Assembly (NCBI GenBank): GCA_902525585.1
Contig: CABZHQ010000018.1
Location: forward strand, 1 to 36,776
Direction: 5' to 3'
Length of the DNA: 36,776 nucleotides
Source of the DNA: an uncultured Prochlorococcus sp.
Lineage (GTDB): Bacteria > Cyanobacteriota > Cyanobacteriia > PCC-6307 > Cyanobiaceae
The notes beneath the pieces are model-generated. The model was given only the letters and a program-made list of their open reading frames with translations, did not search any database and was not told the origin of the DNA. The position numbers and the translations under genes were made by a program. Of the stretch, positions 1 to 8,443 are shown one piece after another (within the stretch, counting starts at the first letter, position 1; each line of letters opens with the position of its first letter).

Positions 1-1385
1 ACGTCTAACCTAATTGATTTTTGTATCTCTGCAGGTCTTAAACATCCACAAGCAACCATGGCAATTACTGCTAAAAGGACTGAACCTACTAATGGAATAG
101 TAGAAACAGAAGGCAAAACCAACATTCCTATTGCAATTCCAATCGATATAGGTTTTTTTATCAAGAAGGGTAAATCGTCTTCGAATTGATTTAAAATAAG
201 CAAATCGTTACTAGATTGCAAACCTCTTATTGAATCTAACGGTGCTTGCAATAATAGAACATCTCCAGCCCTTAAAACAGCTTGGCCTAATCTCTCCTGA
301 ACGGTTTGTTGTCCTCTTCTTAGTGCCAAAACTGTTGCATTATGACGCTGCCTAAATCTTAATTCTCTCAAACTTGCACCAGCCAAAGTTGAGCCAGCTG
401 GTAACAAGGCTTCAAAGGTCTTAGTACCTTCATCATCTGAGAAAACATTAACTCCATCGAAAGATGTTTTGTTTTCGCCTAACAAAATGGTATGTTCCTG
501 CTGCAATCTAAATAAGTCTGCCCTTGTAACGCGGATTATTAATCTATCATCTGGCTCAATCTTTCTATCAGCCAGCGGAGGAAGGATAACTTTTCCATTT
601 CGTTGCAATTCCAGAACATCAACGTCAAATCTTCTTTGCAATCTACTATTTCTGACAGATTGTCCAACTAATTCTGAAGTAGGGGGAATAGTAACTTCAG
701 TAAAGTATATATTCATATCACCATTTTTAAGAAACTCCTTATCTCTTCCTCTATCTGGCAAAAGCACGTCAGAAACTAGAATCATATAGGTTGTACCTAT
801 AAGCCATACAGGAATTCCGATTGAGGTCAAACTAAATAATTCCAGAGCTCCATATCCTAATTGTTGACTAATATCACTTACAAGAAGATTTACTGAGCTA
901 CCCAATAATGTCAGGGTTCCACCTAGTAAAGTAGCAAAAGAAAGAGGTAATAAAACTTTTGATGGTGATATATTTCTCCGCTCGCACCAACCTTCAATTA
1001 AGGGTAACAAAGATGCTACTACTGGCGTATTAGGTACAATTCCAGATATTGGAGCAATCAAAAAAGCTATTAAAGAAATTAATTTCCTTGGCGTTCTAAT
1101 ACTTTCAGAAGAAATCAATTCTCTTACTCTATCTAAAGCACCACTTTTAAATAATGCAGAAGAAACTGCAAACAAACCCATAAGGGTAATTAAAGATGGG
1201 CTACCAAATCCAGCTAAAGCTGTTTCAGGAGAAAGAACCCCTGTAGCTATAAATATTCCAACACATAACAAACCAGTCAATTCTGGCGCAATAGTATTTT
1301 TAATAAACAAAATTATTGACATTATTAAAACAACTACCGTTATAAACGCATCAAAATTATTACTAACTACTACAATTAAATTCAT
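1..1385 (-). CDS. DASS/SLC13 family permease with two RCK-C (TrkA-C) domains, partial
   Basis: Divalent anion:sodium symporter family membrane protein, probably moving sulfate or a dicarboxylate across the cytoplasmic membrane. The open frame starts at an ATG at 1385 and runs 461 codons to the window edge with no stop, so the C-terminus is missing. The N-terminal 190 residues or so are hydrophobic, with a Pro/Gly-rich SGIVPNTPV segment typical of the family. Two soluble RCK-C regulatory modules follow at about residues 223-290 and 315-385, each with the IxPxSxLVGxS or LLPAGSTLAGAS type of start. Hydrophobic helices then resume, as expected for this split-domain architecture. An NDH-2 gene lies upstream on the same strand and cysH is divergent beyond it, which makes sulfate plausible as substrate, but this is inference. 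Family call is firm; substrate is not. Confidence 0.85.
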   Translation of the reverse strand, partial: MNLIVVVSNNFDAFITVVVLIMSIILFIKNTIAPELTGLLCVGIFIATGVLSPETALAGFGSPSLITLMGLFAVSSALFKSGALDRVRELISSESIRTPRKLISLIAFLIAPISGIVPNTPVVASLLPLIEGWCERRNISPSKVLLPLSFATLLGGTLTLLGSSVNLLVSDISQQLGYGALELFSLTSIGIPVWLIGTTYMILVSDVLLPDRGRDKEFLKNGDMNIYFTEVTIPPTSELVGQSVRNSRLQRRFDVDVLELQRNGKVILPPLADRKIEPDDRLIIRVTRADLFRLQQEHTILLGENKTSFDGVNVFSDDEGTKTFEALLPAGSTLAGASLRELRFRQRHNATVLALRRGQQTVQERLGQAVLRAGDVLLLQAPLDSIRGLQSSNDLLILNQFEDDLPFLIKKPISIGIAIGMLVLPSVSTIPLVGSVLLAVIAMVACGCLRPAEIQKSIRLD

Positions 1386-1434
1386 GCGAAACTTATTTAA
1401 CTCAATATACCCATAAACAATATTTCAAAAAAGT

Positions 1435-2628
1435 TTAATTGAAATTATCTTTTTTAAGAAACTTTTTAAAAATAGATTTTTTTTGGAATATCCATGAAGA
1501 TGCAGATTTTAAGCTTTCAGTAATATCAGGCAACTTGGAAGCATATATAAGTCTTCTTGCCTCAAAAGCCAATTTCCCAGATAAAGTAACCCCAAGCCCA
1601 GCAATTGAAGCTTCTCCTATTCCTAAGCTAATCATTTCACCATTGTCTTTAAATTCAAAGGGTAAAGGATCCTTTCCTTGAATTAAAAGTTCTAAATTAT
1701 TAGCCAGATGATTTCCTTCCTGCATAGCGACCTGAGCAGTTATAGGTAAATCCTCCATTCCCTCAATAACTGAAATATCGCCAATAGCAAAACAGTTTTC
1801 ATATTTTTCTATTTGCAAATTTTTATTAACTAAAATTCGTCCAAATTTTTTTACTATTTGATCATTTTCTAAGTAAGACAAATTAGGTTTAACACCTGCA
1901 GTCCAAATAACAATATCTTTATCCAAGGAAGTTATTCCAACCTCATTAGAAATACTAATCCTAGTTTCTGAGACTTCTTTAACTATGGAATTCAAGAGAA
2001 CGTTGATTTTTCTTTTTTCTAATGCCTTCTCTGCTTGTTCTCTACTAAAAATTTTATTTTTATTCAGGATTTCGCTTGATTTTTCTATTACATTAATATC
2101 AAATTTGTCTGTAAATATATCCTTAATTTTGCATGCCAACTCGATGCCAGAGGGACCACCTCCAACTATGAATAATTTTTTATGCAAAGCACTATCTTGT
2201 GATTTATTTAAAAAAGAATTTAATTTATTTAGATCCTGAACATCATTAAAAAAATAACAATTTTCATCTACACCTTTTATAAAAAAACTATTTGGAATAG
2301 ATCCTGTGCATATAACAAGATACTGATAACTTAATTTTAAATCGTCAATAAATTCAAGAATATTTTCTTTGAAGGAAATCTTGGTTAAACAATTTTTTAA
2401 AAAAGTAATACCCGCATCAGAAAAAATATTTGCAAATTTTGGGCTGGCTTCCCAAATTCTTATTTCTTTACTTAAAACTTCATACATTAAAGGTTTAAAT
2501 ATAAAGTTAGTTTCAGAATCAACCACAAGAATCGGTAAAGAAGGATTAAGATTTTTTAAATTCAAAGCAAATGTCATACCTGCAAAACCTGCTCCAACTA
2601 TTACTATTGGTTTTTGTATTGATTTCAT
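1435..2628 (-). CDS. Type II NAD(P)H dehydrogenase (NDH-2-like flavoprotein)
   Basis: FAD-dependent pyridine nucleotide oxidoreductase expected to pass electrons from NAD(P)H to quinone on the membrane face without pumping protons. 397 residues, a normal NDH-2 length. An FAD-binding GxGxxG is at residues 12-17 (VGAGFAG), and a second NAD(P)H dinucleotide fold has GGGPSG at 156-161. TAGVKP at 243-248 and CFAIGD at 279-284 are the usual late motifs that contact FAD. There is no obvious transmembrane segment, as usual for a peripheral enzyme. It begins with ATG and lies 49 bp upstream of the DASS permease on the same strand, so the two are probably co-transcribed. A 95-bp gap separates it from divergent cysH. 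The quinone acceptor and NADH versus NADPH preference cannot be read from the sequence. Confidence 0.88.
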   Translation of the reverse strand: MKSIQKPIVIVGAGFAGMTFALNLKNLNPSLPILVVDSETNFIFKPLMYEVLSKEIRIWEASPKFANIFSDAGITFLKNCLTKISFKENILEFIDDLKLSYQYLVICTGSIPNSFFIKGVDENCYFFNDVQDLNKLNSFLNKSQDSALHKKLFIVGGGPSGIELACKIKDIFTDKFDINVIEKSSEILNKNKIFSREQAEKALEKRKINVLLNSIVKEVSETRISISNEVGITSLDKDIVIWTAGVKPNLSYLENDQIVKKFGRILVNKNLQIEKYENCFAIGDISVIEGMEDLPITAQVAMQEGNHLANNLELLIQGKDPLPFEFKDNGEMISLGIGEASIAGLGVTLSGKLAFEARRLIYASKLPDITESLKSASSWIFQKKSIFKKFLKKDNFN

Positions 2629-2723
2629 TAGAGAAATATTGTTGTGCGTAAATGTATTATTAAACTATACGAATAATTTTTAAATTAAGCGAAATAAAAT
2701 TAAACTCATAACCAAACTGAATA

Positions 2724-3446
2724 ATGATTGAAAAAATCCAAAAAGATATTCAAACCAAATTGAGGAAATATAATCAAGAACTAGTAGATATGAAACCTCA
2801 AGAAATGCTTAAATGGGGTTATGAAACGTTTGATAATCAATTCGCTATTACAACAAGTTTTGGTATACAGTCATCAGTCCTTTTAGATACGGTCAGTAAA
2901 TTACGTCTACAAAAAAAAATCAAAATATTTTGGATAGATACAGGTTACCTTCCTCCAGAAACATACAATTACGCTGAAAAGCTTATTGATAATTTATCCC
3001 TAGAAGTTGAAGTTCTACAAAGTGAATTATCTCCAGCAAGAATGGAGGCCAAGTACGGAAAACTTTGGGAAACAAATAAAGAAAGTGACTTAGATAAGTA
3101 TCATGAATTGAGAAAGATAAAACCTTTAGAAAATGGTCTAGAAAAATATGATATTGTCTGCTGGGCAAGCGGCGTTAGATCAAGTCAAACAAAAAATAGA
3201 AACAAAATGAAATTCCTAGACATAATTCGTCAAAGACTCTCTTTAAGACCTTTATTAAATTGGACAAATAAGGATATTTTTTATTATATGGAAGATAATA
3301 ATTTACCTACCCATCCCCTTTTTATCAAAGGTTATACTTCTGTAGGAGATTGGCATTCAAGCAGTCCCGATGGTATTGAAACAAAGGGCAGAGATACAAG
3401 ATTTAGAGGAATTAAACAAGAATGTGGAATACACACTAATAATTAA
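2724..3446 (+). CDS. cysH: Phosphoadenosine phosphosulfate (PAPS) reductase
   Basis: Assimilatory sulfate reduction: reduces PAPS to sulfite using thioredoxin. 240 residues. The PP-loop-type nucleotide site TTSFGIQSS is at about residues 43-51. The family signature CWASGVRSSQTKNR is in the middle, and the catalytic C-terminal Cys sits in ECGIH (Cys234). The paired CC...CxxC cysteines of the Fe-S-containing APS reductases are absent; one Cys precedes WASGVR and one is in ECGIH. The sequence therefore points to the PAPS-specific, cluster-free subtype. It is followed 15 bp later by coaX on the same strand. The divergent neighbours include a DASS permease that could import sulfate. Confidence 0.93.
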   Translation: MIEKIQKDIQTKLRKYNQELVDMKPQEMLKWGYETFDNQFAITTSFGIQSSVLLDTVSKLRLQKKIKIFWIDTGYLPPETYNYAEKLIDNLSLEVEVLQSELSPARMEAKYGKLWETNKESDLDKYHELRKIKPLENGLEKYDIVCWASGVRSSQTKNRNKMKFLDIIRQRLSLRPLLNWTNKDIFYYMEDNNLPTHPLFIKGYTSVGDWHSSSPDGIETKGRDTRFRGIKQECGIHTNN

Positions 3447-3461
3447 ATTGATCATATAACA

Positions 3462-4151
3462 ATGGTCTCAGATATAAATTTTTTATTAGTAGGAAATAGT
3501 AGGCTTCATTGGGCAAAATATTCTAAAAATCAATCTAAATTCTTCCATACCAAAAAAGAGCAAAAAGTTCCCGAAAATATAGATCTTGATCATTTAATTT
3601 GGGCTTCTGTAGGAAAACTACCAAATTTTTTGCTGAAAAAAGAAAATGAAATAAAAACTAAAGATATTCATTTATCAAATCTTCCTGATTATTTTGGAGT
3701 TGATAGAGCCCTTGCCTGTATTGCCGCTTTAAAAATTATTGAAAACCCTTGCAAGAAAGACTTGATAATTGCAGATTTTGGAACAATATTATCAATAACA
3801 AAATTGAATACAAATGGATCTATTATTGGTGGTCAACTCCTTCCAGGTTTTCTAACACAATTAAAATCTATGGAACAGAATACAAAAAATCTTAAAGTTC
3901 CCAAAAAATATGATATTCCGATCAAAGATTTTTTAATTAATACAGAAGAAGCAATCTTAAAAGGAGTAAGCAACTCTCTTACTGGCGTGATTAATAGTTT
4001 ATTTAATCCCGAAAAGGATATTTTAGTAATCTGTGGAGGTGACTCTCAATTACTTTCAAAATCTCTAAATGCGCAAAAAGAAAATATAATCAATGCTCCT
4101 AATTTAGTTATGGAGGGGATGATTATTCACTACATGTCTGTTAATAATTAA
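3462..4151 (+). CDS. coaX: Type III pantothenate kinase
   Basis: First step of coenzyme A biosynthesis: ATP-dependent phosphorylation of pantothenate. 229 residues, slightly short for the family. It shows the ASKHA-fold signposts of type III enzymes: LLVGNSRLHWA (residues 8-18) for the phosphate-1 site, GVDR (79-82), DFGT (105-108) for phosphate-2, and GGQLLPGF (123-130). A late CGGD motif near the C-terminus matches the adenosine loop. The N-terminal motif has N-S-R instead of the common G-N-T/S pattern, so it is a divergent member, formerly called Bvg accessory factor-like. The stop codon interleaves with that of convergent bcp in the 4-bp palindrome TTAA. Confidence 0.85.
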   Translation: MVSDINFLLVGNSRLHWAKYSKNQSKFFHTKKEQKVPENIDLDHLIWASVGKLPNFLLKKENEIKTKDIHLSNLPDYFGVDRALACIAALKIIENPCKKDLIIADFGTILSITKLNTNGSIIGGQLLPGFLTQLKSMEQNTKNLKVPKKYDIPIKDFLINTEEAILKGVSNSLTGVINSLFNPEKDILVICGGDSQLLSKSLNAQKENIINAPNLVMEGMIIHYMSVNN

Positions 4152-4615
4152 CTTAACCCAAGGTCTGCAATTATATGATCAGCCATTATTGCTGCTTTTA
4201 CCTTTAAGTAAATTTTTTCGATTTTACCTTCAGTATCAATTAAAAAAGTATTTCTCATCATTCCCATATATTCTTTTCCCATGAATTTCTTCAGGCCATA
4301 GCTATCATAATCAGAAGAGACTTTAAAAGGTTCAGGATCAGTTAAAAGAATAAAAGGTAAATTAAATTTTTCTATAAACTTCTGATGAGAGGATGCATTA
4401 TCTTTACTAATACCAAGCACAACAATATTATTTTTTTGGAGTAAATCCCAATTTTCTTTAAAATTACATGCTTCTTTAGTACATCCTGGAGTATTATCTT
4501 TTGGATAAAAATATAGTATTATTCTTTTACCTTTAAAATCAGTAAGAGAAACTTCTTTCTCAAAAGAATCTTTTAATTTAAATTCTGGTGCTTTGTCGCC
4601 TACCTTAAGAGCCAT
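4148..4615 (-). CDS. bcp: Thioredoxin-dependent peroxiredoxin, Bcp/PrxQ type
   Basis: Reduces H2O2 and organic hydroperoxides with thioredoxin-supplied electrons. Starting at the ATG at 4615 gives 155 residues, the family norm. The longer frame reaching 4651 adds 12 residues without family similarity and would run into the opposing gene. The peroxidatic Cys45 and resolving Cys50 lie in TPGCTKEAC, the five-residue spacing of PrxQ enzymes. A FYPKDNTPGC context and the C-terminal R-N-T-FLID segment also match. No signal peptide, so it is cytoplasmic. The first base of its start codon is complementary to the first base of the TTG start assigned to the divergent phosphopantetheinyl transferase, so there is no intergenic DNA between them. 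Confidence 0.92.
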   Translation of the reverse strand: MALKVGDKAPEFKLKDSFEKEVSLTDFKGKRIILYFYPKDNTPGCTKEACNFKENWDLLQKNNIVVLGISKDNASSHQKFIEKFNLPFILLTDPEPFKVSSDYDSYGLKKFMGKEYMGMMRNTFLIDTEGKIEKIYLKVKAAIMADHIIADLGLS

Positions 4616-5271
4616 TGAAATTATTAAATGAGTATGAATATAAAATACCAAAAATTTGGTTTTATGAGATTAAAGGTGTGCAAGATGTCGCAACTGTAGA
4701 AGAAATTAAAACTGCAAAAAACCTAACAGAATCAAGATCAAAAATTTTCTTAGAAACAAGAGCTTATTTGAGACAATCACTTTCAACACTTTTTGATTTA
4801 GACCCCCTAGAAATTCCAATTAATGCTAATCCTGGAGAACCTCCCAGTTTACCCTCTGGCATGGGAAATATCAGTTTAAGTCATTGTAAAGATGCCATTA
4901 CGATAGTCTGGCATAAAAGGAAAATAGGGATTGATATTGAGAGAACAGATAGAAATTTTAACCATATAAAATTTGCAGAAAAATATTTTTTTCATACCAA
5001 TAGATCAAACCATAATAATTATTTAACAAAAAATATGATACTTAATCAATGGTGTGCTGTTGAAGCGGCTATAAAATGGGATCATGGAAAATTAGCTAAA
5101 GATATCAACCATTGGCAATTTTTTGAAAAGTCAAAAGAGTTAATTCACAAGAAGAAAGATATACATTTAAGTTATTCACAGATTAACTTCCATAATTGGA
5201 CTATCGCATTAGCTTACGAAGAAAAAACTTCTTTTAATCCTGAGATTATTTGTTGTTCGAAAAATATTTAG
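4615..5271 (+). CDS. 4'-phosphopantetheinyl transferase, Sfp/HetI type
   Basis: Activates acyl or peptidyl carrier proteins by transferring the phosphopantetheine arm of CoA to a serine. 218 residues from a TTG start at 4615; an in-frame TAA lies three codons upstream (4606-4608), and no in-frame ATG gives a comparably complete protein, so TTG (or a later GTG at about 4678) must be used. The family motifs are clear: SH at 89-90, IGIDIE at 104-109 with the Mg-binding Asp, and WCAVEAAIK at 146-154, corresponding to W-(S/C)-x-K-E-A-x-x-K with Val in place of the usual Lys. Sfp length suggests a broad-specificity enzyme. It is presumably the general one for fatty acid synthase ACP, but that is inference. 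The coaX gene, for CoA synthesis, is one gene away. Confidence 0.85.
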   Translation: MKLLNEYEYKIPKIWFYEIKGVQDVATVEEIKTAKNLTESRSKIFLETRAYLRQSLSTLFDLDPLEIPINANPGEPPSLPSGMGNISLSHCKDAITIVWHKRKIGIDIERTDRNFNHIKFAEKYFFHTNRSNHNNYLTKNMILNQWCAVEAAIKWDHGKLAKDINHWQFFEKSKELIHKKKDIHLSYSQINFHNWTIALAYEEKTSFNPEIICCSKNI

Positions 5272-6557
5272 TTTTCTTTTCTTCTAAGCAGTTCTTCATA
5301 TTGAGTTTTTTCCCATCCATTATTATTTGGTTCCCATATTTTTAAACCTCTTAAAGATTTTGGAAGATATTCTTGTAGGACCCAATTACCTGGAAAATTA
5401 TGAGGATTGACATAACTATTAGAATTATTCTTTAAATGAAGTGGAACATCAAAAGCATTGGCAGATTTGATTGTTTCAATTGCTTTAAAAATACTTTTCG
5501 TACTATTACTTTTTGGAGACATCGCTAAAAATAAAGAAGCATGCGTTAAAAAATATAATCCTTCTGGGAAACCAACTCTATCAAAAGCATCACAACAGGA
5601 TTGTACAACTACTATTGCATTAGGATCAGCTATTCCAATATCTTCACTGGCAGATATAAGTAGTCTTCTAAAAATAAAATTAGGGTCTTCACCAGCCTCT
5701 AGCATATTCGCAAGCCAGAATAAAGTTGCATCTGGATCGGAACCTCTTATGGACTTGATAAAGGCACTTATTACATCGTAATGATTTTGACCATTTTTAT
5801 CGTAAACAATATTTTTCTTTTGAAGTGCATCCTCTGCTATTGAGAGATTAATATTGATTTCTTTAGCATCATTTTCAGCAGTTGTTTCAATGGCCATCTC
5901 TAGCGCATTAATTAACGTTCTAGCATCTCCGCCAGAAAATTTAATTAAATGACTTATAGCATCTTGAGTTAAATAAACCTTTTTTGAATCTTTGATTTTG
6001 GAATAATGAGTTATGACTTTTTGTATTATTTTCTGCAAATCATTTTCGGCCAAAGGAATTAATTTAAAAATACGAGACCTGCTAACAAGCGCTTTATTAA
6101 CAGCAAAGAAAGGATTTTCAGTTGTAGCACCAATAAAAGTTATAGTTCCATTTTCTATTGAAGGTAATAAAGCATCTTGCTGAACTGCTGTGAATCTATG
6201 AACCTCATCTATAAATAAAATTGTTTTTCTTTTTGAATTTATTAATCTATCTTTTGCATTAGCGATTTCATTTCTTAATTCTTTCAGGCTCGATAATACT
6301 GCATTTAACTTAATTAATTTTGAACGCGTATTAAAGGAAATAATTTCAATTAGAGTAGTCTTTCCAACACCAGGAGGTCCAGAAAAAATAAAATTACTAA
6401 TCCTATCATTTAATATTGCACTTCTTAAAAGCGAATTCTCATTCAGGATTGGTTGTTGACCAAAAAAATCCTCCAATTTCTTTGGTCTTAATTTATCTGC
6501 CAAAGGTTTATTATCTTCTATTTGAGAATAATTAGTAAATAAATTTTCCGAATGCAT
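5268..6557 (-). CDS. rarA: RarA/MgsA family AAA+ ATPase (replication-associated recombination factor)
   Basis: AAA+ clamp-loader-like ATPase that acts at stalled replication forks. 429 residues, standard length. Walker A GPPGVGKTT is at 60-68, Walker B LFIDEVH at 114-120, and sensor-1 region GATTENPFF at 143-151; an SRS-R arginine-finger segment follows. The C-terminal half contains AGEDPNFIFRRLLISASEDIGIADP, typical of the RarA tetramerisation region. It is the last gene of a minus-strand run with pgm, 33 bp downstream of it. Its stop interleaves with that of the convergent phosphopantetheinyl transferase (TTAG at 5268-5271). No fusion to another domain is seen. Confidence 0.93.
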   Translation of the reverse strand: MHSENLFTNYSQIEDNKPLADKLRPKKLEDFFGQQPILNENSLLRSAILNDRISNFIFSGPPGVGKTTLIEIISFNTRSKLIKLNAVLSSLKELRNEIANAKDRLINSKRKTILFIDEVHRFTAVQQDALLPSIENGTITFIGATTENPFFAVNKALVSRSRIFKLIPLAENDLQKIIQKVITHYSKIKDSKKVYLTQDAISHLIKFSGGDARTLINALEMAIETTAENDAKEININLSIAEDALQKKNIVYDKNGQNHYDVISAFIKSIRGSDPDATLFWLANMLEAGEDPNFIFRRLLISASEDIGIADPNAIVVVQSCCDAFDRVGFPEGLYFLTHASLFLAMSPKSNSTKSIFKAIETIKSANAFDVPLHLKNNSNSYVNPHNFPGNWVLQEYLPKSLRGLKIWEPNNNGWEKTQYEELLRRKEN

Positions 6558-6590
6558 ATAAATAAAATCAAAAAATAATTACTTTCAATT

Positions 6591-8228
6591 TTATGTAATT
6601 ACTGTAGGAGTTTCCATTTGCGTAAGTTTTGAAATGTTCAATAAAGTATCTAAATCATTTATTAGGGGTTTCAGAGCGACCTGAGGATTTAAAGAAAGAT
6701 TCTGTTGAGGATCAAAAAATTTTTCAAAGTAAAGTCTTAATGTTGCTCCCTTAGTTCCAGTTCCAGAAAGGCGCACAATTACTCGAGAATTATCATCAAG
6801 GACCAATCTTAAACCTTGATTTTCACTTATGGAATTATCAACGGGATCTAAATATGAAAAGTTATCTGCAACTTTAACTAAATGGCCAGCAAAACTATTT
6901 CCTTTTAAATTTTCGAGCATAGAAGTTAGATTATCAAATATATGATTAGCAATATTTGAGGGAATTGCCTCATAATCATGTCTTGAATAATAATTCCTAC
7001 CAAATTGTTTCCAATGATTATGCATCAAATCACTTACCGAACATTTTTTTTCAGCTAAAACTTGTAACCAATACAAAACTGCCCATAGTCCATCTTTCTC
7101 TCTTACATGATTACTACCTGTTCCGAAACTTTCTTCTCCACATATAGTAATTAAATTGGAATCTAAAAGATTTCCAAAAAACTTCCAGCCAGTAGGTGTC
7201 TCGAAACAAGGTATATTTAATGCTCGAGCAACATTATCAACCGCTGAGCTGGTTGGCATGGATCGTGCCACACCTGTAATACCATCTTTATAACCAGGAA
7301 CATATTTTGTGTTAGCAGTGATAACTGCAAGGCTATCACTAGGATTTACAAAACATCCACTTCCTAAAATCATATTCCTATCTCCATCTCCATCGCATGC
7401 GGCACCAAAACTATAAGATTTTTTATTTAATAACAAATCAGCCAAGTGGGATGCATAAGTAAGATTAGGATCAGGATGTAAACCACCAAAATCTTTTAAC
7501 GGTTTACCGTTCATGACACAATCATGAGCAAGACCCATTTTTTCAACAAAAATATTTTTTGCATATGGGCCTGTAACCGCATTCATTGCATCAAAGATTA
7601 ACGAGAAGTCTTTTTTTAAAAAATCACTTATTTGATCAAAATCAAATATTTTCTCCATCAAATTGGAATAATCCTTTAATCCATCAATAATTTCTAAGGT
7701 AGTTTCACCGTAAGAATAAGTTCCATATTCATTAAAATTAGGTAATTGAATTTTACAAGTTTTATAACTAGTTAGTAATTGTGAAGTCTTGAAAATCTTA
7801 TTAGTAATTATCTCAGGAGCTGGGCCACCATTAGAGATATTCAATTTCACTCCAAAGTCTCCATCAATCCCACCAGGATTATGGCTTGCAGAAAGAATAA
7901 TTCCACCAATAGCGTTTTCTTTTCTAATTAAATGTGAAGTCGCAGGAGTAGACAATAAACCGTATTTTGGAACAATAACCTTTTGAACTTTATGAGCAAT
8001 GCATATTTGGACAATTTTTTCTATTGCTTCAATATTGCCATATCTGCCATCACCACCAACTACTAATGTTGAACCTTTTAAATCCTCCAATGATTTTAAG
8101 ATTGCTTCAATAAAAATTTCTAAATAATGTTCTTCCTGAAACTTTAAAGTACTTTTTCTTAAACCAGAAGTTCCTGGTTTTTGATCTAGAAAAGGAGAAT
8201 CAATATTAATTACATTAACTTGAGTCAT
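6591..8228 (-). CDS. pgm: Phosphoglucomutase (glucose-1,6-bisphosphate dependent)
   Basis: Interconverts glucose-1-phosphate and glucose-6-phosphate, linking glycogen and sugar-nucleotide synthesis to central carbon flow. 545 residues from the ATG at 8228. The open frame extends 25 codons further up, but that stretch overlaps the upstream 56-residue gene and has no family similarity. The phosphoserine loop SASHNPGG is at 113-120 (catalytic Ser115). The Mg-binding CDGDGDR lies in the middle, the sugar-binding CGEESFG comes next, and a C-terminal RLSGTGTKGATLRLY phosphate-binding loop closes the protein. Length and motifs fit the alpha-D-phosphohexomutase subgroup of true phosphoglucomutases rather than phosphomannomutases. 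Confidence 0.93.
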   Translation of the reverse strand: MTQVNVINIDSPFLDQKPGTSGLRKSTLKFQEEHYLEIFIEAILKSLEDLKGSTLVVGGDGRYGNIEAIEKIVQICIAHKVQKVIVPKYGLLSTPATSHLIRKENAIGGIILSASHNPGGIDGDFGVKLNISNGGPAPEIITNKIFKTSQLLTSYKTCKIQLPNFNEYGTYSYGETTLEIIDGLKDYSNLMEKIFDFDQISDFLKKDFSLIFDAMNAVTGPYAKNIFVEKMGLAHDCVMNGKPLKDFGGLHPDPNLTYASHLADLLLNKKSYSFGAACDGDGDRNMILGSGCFVNPSDSLAVITANTKYVPGYKDGITGVARSMPTSSAVDNVARALNIPCFETPTGWKFFGNLLDSNLITICGEESFGTGSNHVREKDGLWAVLYWLQVLAEKKCSVSDLMHNHWKQFGRNYYSRHDYEAIPSNIANHIFDNLTSMLENLKGNSFAGHLVKVADNFSYLDPVDNSISENQGLRLVLDDNSRVIVRLSGTGTKGATLRLYFEKFFDPQQNLSLNPQVALKPLINDLDTLLNISKLTQMETPTVIT

Positions 8229-8260
8229 ATTTATAAAAAACTTCCAAAAATCTAACTTAA

Positions 8261-8431
8261 TTAATGAGGCATTTCGGATGTTCTTAACATAGCGATAAAC
8301 CATAATGAAGAAATTAATAATGCACTAAGAATTCCATAGTTAACACCAAATTTAGAAATTGTAATTGGAACTATTAGTGGAAAGGTCAATGCCCCAAACA
8401 ATGGTGTGAGGGCCACAATTTTTTTCAGCAT
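8261..8431 (-). CDS. Small membrane protein, 56 residues, unknown function
   Basis: ATG at 8431 to TAA at 8261-8263, fitting between two larger genes with gaps of 12 and 32 bp. The protein begins MLKKIVALTPLFGALTFPLI and has two hydrophobic stretches (about residues 6-26 and 31-48) split by a short polar turn with KFGVNYG. Lys2-3 at the start suggest a two-helix hairpin. Placement in register between a DUF4912 gene and pgm, all on one strand, and the small gaps support a real gene. I recognise no family. It overlaps the spurious upstream extension of the pgm frame. Confidence 0.7.
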   Translation of the reverse strand: MLKKIVALTPLFGALTFPLIVPITISKFGVNYGILSALLISSLWFIAMLRTSEMPH

Positions 8432-8443
8432 TAATTTAATTTA

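Noticed and set aside
2724..3446. APS reductase (Fe-S type) as alternative for cysH
   Set aside because: The CC and CxxC cysteine pairs of the Fe-S enzymes are absent, so PAPS reductase fits better.
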